In this document: piece after piece, positions 21,121 to 32,061 of the stretch
Layout: the number at the start of each line of letters is the position of its first letter
Position numbering within the stretch: position 1 is the first letter of the stretch
NCBI GenBank assembly: GCA_014218235.1
Contig: CM024758.1
Coordinates: forward strand, 97,191,698 to 97,255,697
DNA length: 64,000 nucleotides
DNA from: Colocasia esculenta
Lineage: Eukaryota > Streptophyta > Magnoliopsida > Alismatales > Araceae
Direction: 5' to 3'
Position numbers and translations under genes: made by a program
Notes under the pieces: generated by a model
Seen by the model: only the letters and a program-made list of their open reading frames with translations
Database searches by the model: none
Told to the model about the DNA's origin: nothing

Positions 21121-21830
21121 CTGCAACTGCTTCCTAAGCTCAGCTAACTCCGCAGGTGCCATCCGATATGGAGCCTGAGAGATAGGAGAGGTGCCTGGAG
21201 GCAACTCTATAGTGAACTCTATCTCCCTAGCCGGTGGAAATCCAGACAAATCATCAGGAAACACGTCTGGAAACTCCTGCACTACTTCAATCTCCTCAAG
21301 GGTCAGTGACTGATCAGCCTTAGGGACTAAGACCACACTGGTAAGAAATGCATCACAACCCTTCTTCACCATCCTCATCGCCTTCATGGAGGAGATCACA
21401 AACCTTCCCGCTAAGTTCCTTGGCAACAGATGTGATAATTCATCCTCACCAGGAATACGGAAAGTAATCTTCTTCCCTCTACAATCCACCAAGGCATAGT
21501 GCTCCTCAAGCCAATCCAGACAAAGAATGGCCTCATAGTCCTTCATCTTGAGCTAGTAGAAGCACCCAAACAAGCCTCGGTCCTCTATGCATAGAGGTAA
21601 GGATGGAATACACTTCCTAGTCGCTACCGTACCTACTAGTGTGTGCACAGACAAGGGACTTCTAACTCCTCTGCCTCAGCTCGAGACTCTACTGCTAACT
21701 ACTTGGCAAACTGCTCGGAAACGAACGAGTGTATGGCACCCATATCAAACAATACCCAAGCATGCACACCCATAACAAGAACCGTACCTTCCGTGACATT
21801 CTCGGCTTGCTCTGCATCCTCTCATGCTAG
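21121..21830 (-). pseudogene. Element A protease and protease-RT linker
   Basis: A frame starting at 21546 carries ILCLDWLEEHYALVDCRGKKITF, the conserved segment after the retroviral-type aspartic protease, then FPDVFPDDLSGFPPAREIEFTIELPPGT leading to RT. The protease active site lies upstream near 21735-21750 in a broken frame and reads LFDMGAIHSFVS, where family members have D-(S/T/P)-GA. Stops interrupt it. The protease would have processed Gag-Pol. Confidence 0.8.
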
Positions 21831-21839
21831 CACAAACAC

Positions 21840-22046
21840 TCAAGCTTGGGCTCGAGGCCTTCCTGGTCTCCCTGTCACTGGCGTTGCTGCTGCTGCCGCC
21901 GTTGGGGCTGGCGCTACTCTCTGCACACCCTGCTGGAGTCTGGGACAATCCCGGATTTGGTGCTCGGTGCTGCCACACTTAAGACACTTCCCTGCCAACT
22001 TCCAACACTCGGTGCCACCGTGTGCCGTACCACAGTGGGGACACAC
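21840..22046 (-). pseudogene. Element A Gag zinc-knuckle region
   Basis: One complete knuckle CLKCGSTEHQIRDC preceded by a second Cys/His cluster CPHCGTAHGGTEC, followed by a Pro/Ala-rich linker. It is the C-terminal part of Gag. The remainder of Gag is 4 kb away (26185-26937) because copia H lies between them. Confidence 0.8.
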
Positions 22047-22064
22047 CTTCCTGTCGCTGGGCCT

Positions 22065-22148
22065 AAAGCTGGGGGACTACGGTGTAGCTGCCTGCTGACT
22101 CGTAGCCGCCACTGGAAGCTGGGGGACTACGGTGTAGCTGCCTGCTGA
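22065..22148. repeat. 50-bp direct duplication at the H junction
   Basis: The segment 'aagctgggggactac' plus 'ggtgtagctgcctgctga' occurs at 22066 and again at 22116, exactly 50 bp apart. It abuts the left limit of copia fragment H and may date from the rearrangement that removed H's 5' part. Confidence 0.8.
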
Positions 22149-24105
22149 TCATTTCTTCAAGGCCGATTCCGGCAGCCAGTGCCGATGCCCAGATGGAAAG
22201 GAGAACCAAGAGAAGAAATGATCCTGCAGAGCTTCCAGGATCCTCTTCTGCACCTCTCAGAGCTTCAAAGAGAGGTAGGACCTCCTCTACTGGCAGAGGT
22301 AGACAAGTTTCAAACCCTAGACCAGAGATTTCGGGGGATTCCTCTGACCATCCTGAGGAATCATCTTCCTCCTCCTCTTCTGACTCTCACGAGGACATTC
22401 CCTCAGAATCCGTGAGTGCTGCCAAACTGATTTTGAAGCCAAGAATACTAGACCTTTCAGACACCCAATTAGCAGACTCTCTCCCCGAAATTCAAACTTA
22501 CTTCTCATTCCAATCTTGGATACCCTTTATATCTGAATTTCAAGTCTGCTATCCAAGGTTAGTTAGAGAATTCTACAAGAACCTCACTTGCACAGAAGAA
22601 GGTTTTGAATCCAAAGTCAAGGGGATAGATATAGACATGCCAACTGCAGTAGCTGCCTCCATTTTCAAAGTACCAGATGAAGGGGCAGACTACCATGAGT
22701 TTGAATTCAATTTACATGAAGCCTACTCCATTTTGACAGGCCTTCCTGCAGATGAATCAGATCCCAAATAGACCTATGTAACCAGGTTTAATGCAAATAC
22801 CTTTCCACCTGTGTTAAGGGTCATCCACCACATTTTAACCACAATAATTACCCCTCAAGGTGGTGGGAGGGATAGGTTGACAGACATTCAGAGGTTCATC
22901 CTCTTTTGCATGGTGAAAGACATCAAGGTCAACCTCCATGTGATTCTCTATCAAATCATATCTGAAACAACAAGGACAGACCTGAAGAGATCACTTCCTT
23001 ATGGAGCACATCTGACCTCAGTGTTCAAGCACTTTGGTGTGCCATTGGAAAATGAAAAATCCCAATCCATTCCCAAGTCCAACATCTACACTTTCAAGAA
23101 TATCCAGAAGTTTATGAGATTTAGATTGGAGGGAAATCAAATTAGAAGAGGACCAGCTGTGGTTGAGGCTCCTCCAGTTCCAGAGGAACAGCCTCAAGAC
23201 CAAGGGGAACTGCCCCAACCTCAGGAGGACCAGCCTCAGGCTCAAGGGGATCAGCCCCAAGCACAAGAGGAATAGCCTCCAGCTGAAGGGACCAGCCCCT
23301 AAGTCAAGAGGATCAGCCTCCTATGCATGAGGATCAGCCTCAAGCTCCTAATGAAAATGTCAGTCCTTTTCATGATCCTCTCTCACCTCAGCTTCCTCAT
23401 TTTTCTCCTCAACCCTCATTCCAACCATCCACATCTTCTGGTGGGCCTCCTGTTCCACCAGAATTGATATCTTTCCTCAATGACAAATTTGAATCCTTCA
23501 ACTCCTCAATTCAATCCATGTCCACATCTTTTGAGCTACGGATTCAAAGACTGGAAAACACAATATCTGCCAAATTTATTGAGCAGAAGGCAGCTTCAGA
23601 TTATGCAGCTCAGAGATTTAACAGACTTATAGGAACTCTGGGAGATTCCTATATTGAGCTAAAAGAACATCAGGACAAGTTGGAGAAAGTTCTTCAGGGA
23701 ATTTTGGCAAATTCCCAAGCAGATGTCTTCAACACCAACCAAACATTGCATGAGATTTCTAGCACCAGATTGTCATTTGCTCATTTTGTGGATGATTTGG
23801 AAAGTATGCGGAACTTCAATGAGCACATTGACAAGCAGCTCACAGATTTGATCAAGGAGTTCAAAATCTTGCAAAGACCTGGTTGGTCAGCTGGCTCATT
23901 AAGTTCTCAACTTGCTTCAGATGAATTGAAAAGAACTCAGAGCACCTTGATAGAGCATTCTGATAGAATGGAGCATTATCTTCACACTCGGCTGACAACT
24001 ATCCATGAACAGATAAAGTCAAGCATGAAGTCAATGGAAAAGAGATTGTCAGACATTGAGATCCTTCTTGCTCCAATTCCTCCTCCTCCTCCATCTTCTA
24101 CCTAA
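22149..24105 (+). pseudogene. Extra ORF of copia H with plant-transposon-protein-like domain and coiled-coil
   Basis: Plus-strand reading in three pieces. 22193-22771 has a basic Ser-rich head, then a globular domain including CYPRLVREFYKNL. The same frame resumes after a TAG at 22769 and runs to 23275. A frameshift near 23285 leads to 23323-24105, a long amphipathic coiled-coil ending in a Pro run. The globular part resembles the 'putative plant transposon protein' domain found in the additional ORF downstream of pol in SIRE/Maximus-type copia elements, and the position fits: the PPT and 3' LTR follow. Between the pieces are tandem Gln-Pro repeats (23185-23350). The function of such ORFs is unknown; an envelope role is sometimes suggested but not visible here (no signal peptide or membrane segment seen). 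Confidence 0.65.
23185..23350 (+). repeat. Gln/Pro-rich coding minirepeats
   Basis: Units of roughly 24-30 bp encoding QPQAQGD/QPQAQEE-like peptides, iterated about six times. The frameshift that breaks the extra ORF falls within them, consistent with slippage. Confidence 0.7.
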
Positions 24106-24483
24106 TGAATATTTGTTTTGATAATGTCAAAGGGGGAGAAGAATGTAATATCTTGATGTAATGATGTAATGATGTAATGATGTTTTGATTGAAATGAAAT
24201 GACATGGTTGTTTGGCTTCAATACAAAGCAGTGTGATTGTGAATGCAAATCTTTGTCTTTATGTCTGAATACTTGTCCAATTGTTTGACTTGTGTGCACA
24301 AAATTTCTAATTTCAAGTAACATTGTATCTCACAAACAAATCATCAATTGTTACTGAACAATATCAAAAGGACCTTGACAAGTATAAACAAAAAGGGAAA
24401 ACAAAATTTAAACAATCAAAAATTGCTCAAAATCACACTTCATCAAAACCACATTGAAAAATGGATTTAATGTTGCCATCATC

Positions 24484-24496
24484 AAAAAGGGGGAGA
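24484..24496 (+). promoter_or_regulatory. Polypurine tract of copia H
   Basis: AAAAAGGGGGAGA immediately before the LTR start TGTTGGG. A similar internal tract (caaagggggaga) occurs near 24130, as in other SIRE-type elements. It primes plus-strand DNA synthesis. Confidence 0.85.
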
Positions 24497-24717
24497 TTGT
24501 TGGGTTGAATGCCTAATTCATATCATTTCCCTCCTATTTTGATGATGACAAGAAGTGTTCTTAAAGCAATTTAATTGAAACATGTCAAAAGCATCATACC
24601 TGAAAGTCATGCTCAAAAAGTATTTTTCAAACCACATTTATCATTTATGGTAATGATAAATCATTTAACTAATGATATATGTGTTTATTTTTTCAGGTAC
24701 AAACTTTTTATGCAAAA

Positions 24718-25043
24718 GATGTGTCGACACACCCATCAATGGTGTCGACACATCAACACAGATTCAAAGGGAAATTGTGTAAAAATGTCAAGAGTGTGTC
24801 GACACATGTCAAGAGTGTGTCGACACGAGTGGCAGTTTTCCAGAGATCAAGGGTACCCAGGTCGACACACTCCCAGAGCAGGTCGACACTAGACCTAGTT
24901 CTCAGAACAACCAGTTTGAGGAATTGGGACAGCAGGTCGACACACTCAAGAGCAGGTCGACACGGGACCTTCCTCCCAGAACAGGTTTTTCCATCTTTGG
25001 GACAGTGTGTCGACACAACCACCAGGGCAGGTCGACACACTAC
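24718..25043. repeat. GTGTCGACAC palindrome array in copia LTR H
   Basis: About ten copies of GTCGACAC-containing sites in 325 bp, most either GTGTGTCGACAC or AGGTCGACAC, at irregular spacing. They occur in pairs separated by about 15-25 bp. Confidence 0.9.
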
Positions 25044-25157
25044 GGAAACTTTTCATCCTAAAGTTGATGGATGCCACGTGTCCTTCTAGGGCGATCAGAA
25101 TCTTCTTGGGAAAGCGTGCCCTTGTACCCCAAAAGGGTATCCTTGGAATCCTAAGGG

Positions 25158-25164
25158 TATAAAA
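25158..25164 (+). promoter_or_regulatory. TATA box of copia LTR H
   Basis: TATAAAA downstream of the palindrome array, the expected place for the U3 promoter. A transcription start would be expected about 30 bp further on. Confidence 0.65.
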
Positions 25165-26184
25165 GGTTCTTTTCGGCCTGTTTTCAAGTATGAGAAGAAA
25201 CCAACTCTCTCAGAGCCTCCAAGAAGCTCCTGGCGGCCAGAAGAGCTCGTGTCTCCTCCTCTGCTCTCCAATTGCTTCCAGAAGACTAATTCCCACCAAT
25301 TCAAGGTGTGGGAATTGGAATTTGATTCCTGTAGATTCCTTCGAAGCATTCCAAGGAAGCAGATCCTGTAGAAGACTTCTTTGGTGAAGAACTCGAGGAA
25401 GATCCAACTTCTCAGATTGCAGAGCATCGACTTGGACTTCAAGCTTCACATTCTTCTTCCCAATTCAAGTCTCTACAAGGGAGTACACTGAAGAACGAAG
25501 ACTTTCAATTCAATTTTACATTTCTTCTGTTCTTCTGAGATATCTCTTGAGATTATGCAAGTGCTTCTGCATAACTCTCTTTAGAGTTCTCAAACTTCGA
25601 CTAGATCTGTTGCTAGAGGATCTAAGTCTTAAGTTGGTGTCTAGCAAGTTTAATTGTGAGCATTGTGCTCAATTTGTGTGAGCATTGTGCTCAGGTTGTT
25701 GTGAGCCGTCGAGCTCAGTTTGAGTTGTCAAACTCAAGGTTAGTTTGAGTAGTCTTGCTCAGTGTGTTTCTAGAGTAGTCTTGCTCTAGAAGTGGTGTGA
25801 GTTGTAAGCTCTCCAGTGTTGGAGTTGTCAGGCTCCCTTGGGTGTGTAACCCAGTTGTGTTAGTGAAGCATCACAGGTTGTGAGGGGTGGATGTAGGAAT
25901 CACATGGGTGATTTCCGAACCACCTAAAAAATCCTTGTGCACTTGTCTTCTGTGGTTTGATTGATTCATCCGATAGATGTTTGCATAGGATTCGTTTTTT
26001 AATTCACTTAATCAACTTGTTATTCATCTAAGTTTTTCAACTCACTCAATTCTAATCAGATCTGTAGTTCTTTCACTGATTATATTACCTCTGATTCTAG
26101 ATAATTTTCAAATTAACTAAGCTTCCGCAAAAGTGGTAAAGATCTATTCATCCCCCCCCTTCTAGATCTTTTCCATTCATTAAT

Positions 26185-26937
26185 ATCGATCCTTCAACTC
26201 CAAGACTGTCATGGAGCCCTGAGTTAGAGAAAGAAACTCCAGCTCCATCTTGTCCTGGATGTGCTCGGGAAGAACTTGGCCCGAAAAAGCCTCGTGAACT
26301 CAGCCCAAGTCACCTCTATGGCAACATCCTCGTACCTGGTGCGAAGTACGGATGCCCAAACATCGGCTCTCTCCTGCAAAATACAACCCATAAGCACCAA
26401 TCTAAATAAAACCTTAACTTAACACAAGTACATAAACTTTAAGTACCTGTAGCAAGTAGGTGGCCAGGCTAACTTTATCCTCCTCAGCACACCTGATGGC
26501 TCAGAATATCTTCTCAACTTCCCTCATCCAGCTCTCCGCCAAGACGGGTTGACTCTCCCCCTTAAAAGAAGGTGGAGCCATCCTCTTGAACCTCTCCATT
26601 ATAGACAAACCACCATGGCCATGCTCCTAGGGAACTGGAGCTGGAGCCTGAGCCTGAGACAACAAGCAATACATAACAATCATGCATTTAACAAGACAGA
26701 CTACTCTTATTAACCAACTCCAGCCTGAGCCTACAGTTAAGCATGCAGTGCCGCCTGAGTCTGCACCTGGGTCTGCATTGCCTGAACCAGGCCTTGCATG
26801 AACACATCGTAGTCCACAGGTGGTGGTGGAGAAAGTACTGTAGGACCCTGGGGTGCTGGGGGCTGCTGTTCACCCCTCTCCTCACGCCTATGCTCATCCT
26901 CCCTAGCCTGAGCACCACGCCTACCACGGCTCACCAT
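26185..26937 (-). pseudogene. Element A Gag, N-terminal part
   Basis: Starts with ATG at 26937: a basic head (GRRGAQAREDEHRREERGEQ) then a Pro run and DYDVFMQGLVQAMQTQVQTQ. After stops, the core continues through FFPEHIQDKMELEFLSLTQGSM near 26230, the canonical chromovirus Gag helix. The frame is lost several times. The reading is cut at about 26185 by the LTR of copia H and resumes at the zinc knuckles near 22046. Confidence 0.8.
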
Positions 26938-27110
26938 AGCTTGTAAAATAATTAACTTAGTTAAAAACCAAGTTACTTGATCCTAACCATTTTATTATCT
27001 ATCTTTAACACATTATTAGATATTTTCTACACATATATGAACTAATTATATAAAGACTTTGCAATGTTGTGAAGATGATGGCATATTCATGTACTATCTC
27101 AACCTGTTTC

Positions 27111-27122
27111 TCTGATACCAAT
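27111..27122 (-). promoter_or_regulatory. Primer-binding site of gypsy element A
   Basis: The minus strand reads ATTGGTATCAGA, matching the initiator-Met tRNA 3' end for its first part; the next bases are mutated. It separates the 5' LTR from gag. Confidence 0.8.
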
Positions 27123-27125
27123 CTC

Positions 27126-29876
27126 TGCAACGACTCTCCTTATACCGGTACGATTATACCAATCCACATCGATATAAAGGGCGTCATTACAGTGGGACAT
27201 TTACCCAACACATCACAATAGGTTGAAATGTACATGAATAACAAAAGAGTACAGCGGAAATAAAATATGATTCTTATTCCATCATCATTCACATAATTCC
27301 ACAGTCTATATAGCAATAAGAGAAATAACAAATGTCCATAATATTACAAGTCCATATGAATACATTGTTTACATACTATGAAAAGAAAGTGTAACTACGC
27401 AACGATCTCCACAAGCAGCTACTCCTCTCGCTCGGAGTCGCTCCTCACTACGTCCTCCTCTAGTACGAGGACACCTGTCTCACCTGTATGTTAAAGCAAG
27501 TATGAGTCTTTCAACAAGACCCAGCAAGCAACCTAAGGTACATCCTTACACATATCACATACACTTGCTAGTCTTTTAAACAATAAAAGAAATACATGGC
27601 ACATGCTTTATGACAATTAACAAATATACAAAAACAACATATACATGCTTTCTACACATGATAACCAACTTGATTCATGTTACTAATCACAATTCGTATC
27701 CATCATACTCTTACACAAATAAAGCATGGGAATTTGCACAAAGCAATTAACAATCCTAGCATGATATCTAATCATTTTCACATGCTTTTAAAAGACATAT
27801 ATACATCTTTAGCTTGTTGTTTTAACATGAATAATTCACATTCACATGGTTTCACATCTTTTCACATGCTATCACATTCACATAACACTATCACATGTTC
27901 ACATTTCACATATTCACATTTTTCACACTTTTACACTTATTTGCCGTGACACATAGTTCGAACCACCATAAAGAAGGACACACATTCACATAAAACATAC
28001 CCGTCACCTAGGCAATACAGTGACGAATCTTGGTAACTGCGCAGAACCGGGAGAAGCCCTCTCCACCCTAACCAGTGGTACTTGTCCACCTCCGGGATTT
28101 CATCCCAATGCCCATAGGATATCACATACACAATGAGCCTTCCCATAGAGACTTTACTACAGTACGGCTCCACAGCCTTCTATGGTAATAGTGTCAATGT
28201 TGGCACAATTTACACATTATCACTTAATCACATAGTTTACATTATTCATATGCACTGTTTAACTCATCCACATGCACTTTAAACAAATAAACATGTTTTA
28301 GTTGACGGAACTGAGTATGACTGTTCCACAGTGTTAAATCAAACATAATAGTGCCCTAACATGCTGCAATTCTCTTGAAATTACATAATTTACATTAAAC
28401 ACATTTATCATGGATTAAAAACCCTTTTAAAAGACAAATAGTACTTATGGTTGTCAAAATAGTATAAAATTTTTATCACAAGCTTCATACAGGTAATATG
28501 TCATATGCCTAATTTTTTAGATTTTTCAAAACAATAAATCTAATTATTATAATTTAAACAGATTTCATGCTAGTTTAGTAATTTATTCACTTAAACATGG
28601 TTCACAGCAAAGCAGTCATTCCTAACAGTTCTAAAATCTGAAAACAGTAACCATAAGATCATGGAAAATTTCTGAAATTTTAACATGCAACGAATCTATT
28701 TATTCAGAATTAAACACAGCCATAACATGCTTATTCTCCAATAACAGAAATTAAACTAAATAATATCATGCTCAGAAAATTGACAGAACCTCATGATACG
28801 ACCTACAGACCATGCCTGACAACCCCTAATTTTTACACCATGTACATATAACCAGAAGTCCAAAGATCATAGCACAGAGATCAAAACAACTGTTCTAAAA
28901 AACCTAAAGAACTTGGCGGCAAGGGTCTTGCCGCCAACATGGGTTAACGACACACGATGTTGCCGTTAACTCAAGAACTTGGCGGAAACAAGGTTTCCGT
29001 CAACCTCCTATCTGCAGAAGTGCAGACCGAACTCATAAAAAGAAGAGAATTGGGGGTTCCAGGACACGAATAAAAATCTGTAAAATTCCTGAGACCTAAA
29101 GGACATGTCTAGGGATGTTAACCCTCGATTACTTGCTTGTAAATAAATCTCTAATGGGTTTAATTAGTCGAAGAAGCCCTCCTCGGCCAAGCCAAGAAGG
29201 TGAGATCTCTCTCCCGAATCCAGTCTTCTTGCTGATGCAGATGGATCTCTTGGAGTCGGGGAAGATTCCTCAATAGTTAGAGCACCTCCCAGTCGAAGTA
29301 GATCGCCGGAAGAACCCCACACACGTCGGATCAAGCTTGCAAAAGTTCAGGTTTTCTCACAAACGAACCCTAGGTTTTCCTTTTAGCCAAAAGGACCTAA
29401 TCTCGCCGAAACACTAGGTTTTATAGGTTTAATGGTCGGGGTGTGCCTAGGATTAGGTTTCCTACCGTTGCAGATACTTTCCTAATAAAAAACCCATAGA
29501 AACACAGCTATTTTCAGATCTAGAATCGCAACATAACCGGAGAAGTAAACGGCCACATTGCTGCCGTTAACTGGAAGTCAGCGTCCATTGATCTGGACGT
29601 CAATCTCCCCTACCCATGAAGTCAACGACACACTGGTTGCCGTCAACCTGCCCTTAACGTCAAGGGATGTTGACGTTAATAGGGATTTCGGCAGAAAACA
29701 TAAATACCAAATCAACAACATACACAATATAAATACATACAATATATATACAACATTATTTAAATACAATATGCGTAGAAATAAACATGTATATACATAT
29801 GCACATAAGTAATTAAATAATTATAACATGCACAAAACCAATAAGCTTAATATGAACAAAATTCGAGGGCCTTACA
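27126..29876 (-). repeat. 5' LTR of gypsy element A
   Basis: In plus orientation TGCAACGACT to GGGCCTTACA, about 2.75 kb, the sister of the LTR at 9183. Minus-strand TATA box at 29418-29426. It has hairpin pairs TTGGCGG...CCGCCAA and GTTAACG...CGTTAAC at 28914-29005 and 29548-29690. The right flank (ATATT) does not match the left flank of the other LTR (CATTA), so no target duplication is visible. Confidence 0.8.
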
Positions 29877-30035
29877 ATATTTGTCATAGTATAGTTTTTA
29901 TTTTTATTAGATGCACAGGTTATTTTGTTAAAAAATATATATAAAAAAATAATTAAAAAATTAGACACCGATTAGAGACTGAATTATTCTGGTCGCTATC
30001 AGCGACCGATACAATTAGTCACTATTTCGGTCACT
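29877..30035. other. Possible DNA-transposon remnant
   Basis: AT-rich sequence ending in 'ggtcgctatcagcgacc' and 'tcactatttcggtcacta', words that recall subterminal repeats of plant CACTA elements. No terminal CACTA or partner end was found, so the identity is weak. Confidence 0.3.
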
Positions 30036-30044
30036 AGGATTACC

Positions 30045-30490
30045 TTTAAACATCGATTACCTTATAACATCGATTACATCAATTTTACTTAAAGATCGAT
30101 TACATCGGAACATCGATTATCTTTCACATCGACTACCTTAGAACATTGATTACATTGGAACATCAATTATCTTTCACATTAATTACCTTAGAATATCGAT
30201 TACATCAATTAGACTTAAACATCGATTACCTTGGAACATCGATTATCTTTCACATCGATTACCTTAGAACATCGATTGCTTCATAAACATCGATTGCCAT
30301 TGAACACTGATTGTCTCACACATCTATTGCGTTTCACTTGAACATCGATTGCTTCATAACCATCGATTACCTTTAAACATAGATTGTCTTTTCACTTAAA
30401 CATCGATTACCATAGAACATCGATTGTCTTTTACAACGATTACCTTTAATCAAACATCGATTGCTTCTATATCTCACATCAATTACTATT
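30045..30490. repeat. ACATCGATTACC array in LTR I
   Basis: Over twenty copies of an 'acatcgatta' word, spaced 10-35 bp apart, alternating with acct and ctttc spacers. The core ATCGAT is palindromic. Confidence 0.9.
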
Positions 30491-31734
30491 TTTTTGTTGA
30501 TCTCACTCCGACTCTTTGAAAGTCGAAGTATAACATCAACTTCCTTGATCATCTACACTTAGATATTTTTAAGTATCTATTATTATTTTTGCAGAAATGT
30601 TAATGTACTCTTAGTGCGATTAATGTTCTAATCATTATGAAATTATTTAATGAACAACAGATGAACACATAATGTACACTATGACATTCTCTTTGTTATC
30701 TGTACGATAATTTATCCAGTGTGCTTTGTACTTATTTTTTCTTTTTGTTATCAAGATTCAAATGATTTAGCGAGAAAATTTGACTCTAATGTATTCAAAT
30801 TAAAATCTCATTTCCATTATCTTGAAACTTGAAAGATTTGTATATATGCTCTCTCACTCACTGTCAAACATATAGTTCGTACTTTGCATAACAGATGGTC
30901 TGCAGAAAATACGATGGTAGGTATAAGCAGTATGGTCTATCTGTTAGAACTCACCTACCACATCTCACTTTCTATCAAAACTCCACGTTTTGAGGATAAA
31001 ACTTTTTGCATGACCCATACAATGCCTCTCTGTCTTTAAATGCATTGTACATCTATCTGTCTGAAATCCTTTCTGTTTTATATATTTTTTGGTATCTCAC
31101 CTACCTCTGAAAGAATGGAGGTATCTATGTTTTTCTCTTGACCATGTAGATACTCAGCTACCTACAGAAGCATGCTAGCTATCTTTCAGTCATGGGCATG
31201 GAGCTTGCAGACATTTATTGAAACTGTCAAATGGAGCCATGAAGCTATCTGCATAGCCTAAAGCTGTTGAGACTCAAGGGCTAAAGATCTGATGATGGAC
31301 ATCTCAGCTGTCTCAAGTCTCAAGTCTCAAAGTTCAAATTCAAACGACTACTTTGAAATGGGAAGATTGAAGACTCTGAAGATTATAAGAAACTGAAGTT
31401 TGAAAATGAAAAGAACAGACATAAAGTGTAACATACAAGTGTATGACCATACACGACCACATTCTACACTCAGAAAAAAAATAGAGAAGCGTACAAGATC
31501 TCAAGAAAGCCATCTGTTCAAGCTTCGACTTCCAAGCTCTCTTGCATTCAGATGTCTTTCTCTTTAGGTGGATTTCTGCTATTGTAGATTTTCTTCTTAG
31601 TACACCCTCTTAGAGTTAGAAGAGTCAGAGATTCCATTTATACTTGTATCTCTTTCTGAACTTCTGTGTTTGCTCTTTCATCTGAGCAGACACACTGTGT
31701 TTATTTCTGTGTAAGAAACCAGTAGGGGTTTGTT

Positions 31735-31880
31735 CCCTGTAGTGCCCCTCTGTGAAGGGAAGACCTACAGTTGTAGGTGATTGTAGTGCCCCTATGTGAA
31801 GGGAAGACCTACGGTTGTAGGTGGTTGTAATACCCCTCTGTGAAGGGAAGACTTGTTTGGGTGCAAGTGGGATGTAATAC
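31735..31880 (+). repeat. Short tandem repeat in LTR I U5, unit about 52 bp
   Basis: Three units of 'tgtgaagggaagacctac' with 'ttgtaggtg' tails. LTRs G and J have comparable serially repeated words at this place ('caagtcttcccttacc', 'aacacccagcaccccagctgg'). Confidence 0.7.
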
Positions 31881-32061
31881 CTCTCAGGTTGAGAGAAGGC
31901 CAAGTGTTCTTGGCAGTTAGTGAAATTCCCAAGGGGTGCTTGGGGACTAGACGTAGGACTGCTGATTGATAGGAGGTCCGAACTAGAATAAATCTTTTGT
32001 CCACTTGTGTGATTATTTCCACCAAGTTCTCACTTGTTTCACACACACCACTGTAATATTC

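Larger units (their letters stand above)
24498..26179 (+). repeat. 3' LTR of copia H
   Basis: Starts TGTTGGGTTG after the PPT and ends about CCATTCA after a C run (26152-26160). U3 contains the GTGTCGACAC array. A TATA box (TATAAAA, 25158-25164) is followed by the U5 hairpin words around 25640-25800 (GAGC...GCTC and GAGTTGTCAAACTC types). No 5' LTR, PBS or pol is present, so H is only a 3' fragment inserted in the gag of element A. Its last bases are followed by A's Gag codons. Confidence 0.8.
30036..32061 (+). repeat. Copia (SIRE-type) LTR I, truncated
   Basis: Plus-oriented. A CATCGATTACC array (30045-30490), a TATA-like ATTATAAGA (31382), and a U5 block that is the complement of the 'cctggttcggcccttcccac' region seen in LTRs G and J (31930-32010). 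It stops at 32061, where gypsy element D begins. No PBS or coding region follows. Confidence 0.7.

Noticed and set aside
22149..24105. A retroviral envelope gene
   Set aside because: No signal peptide, fusion peptide or transmembrane helix is visible in the extra ORF; the coiled-coil alone is not sufficient.
24718..25043. CRISPR-like repeat-spacer array
   Set aside because: The repeated word is only about 10 bp, spacing is irregular, the setting is a plant LTR, and there are no cas genes.
29877..30035. A complete CACTA transposon
   Set aside because: Subterminal-like words are present but no CACTA terminus, partner end or transposase was found.
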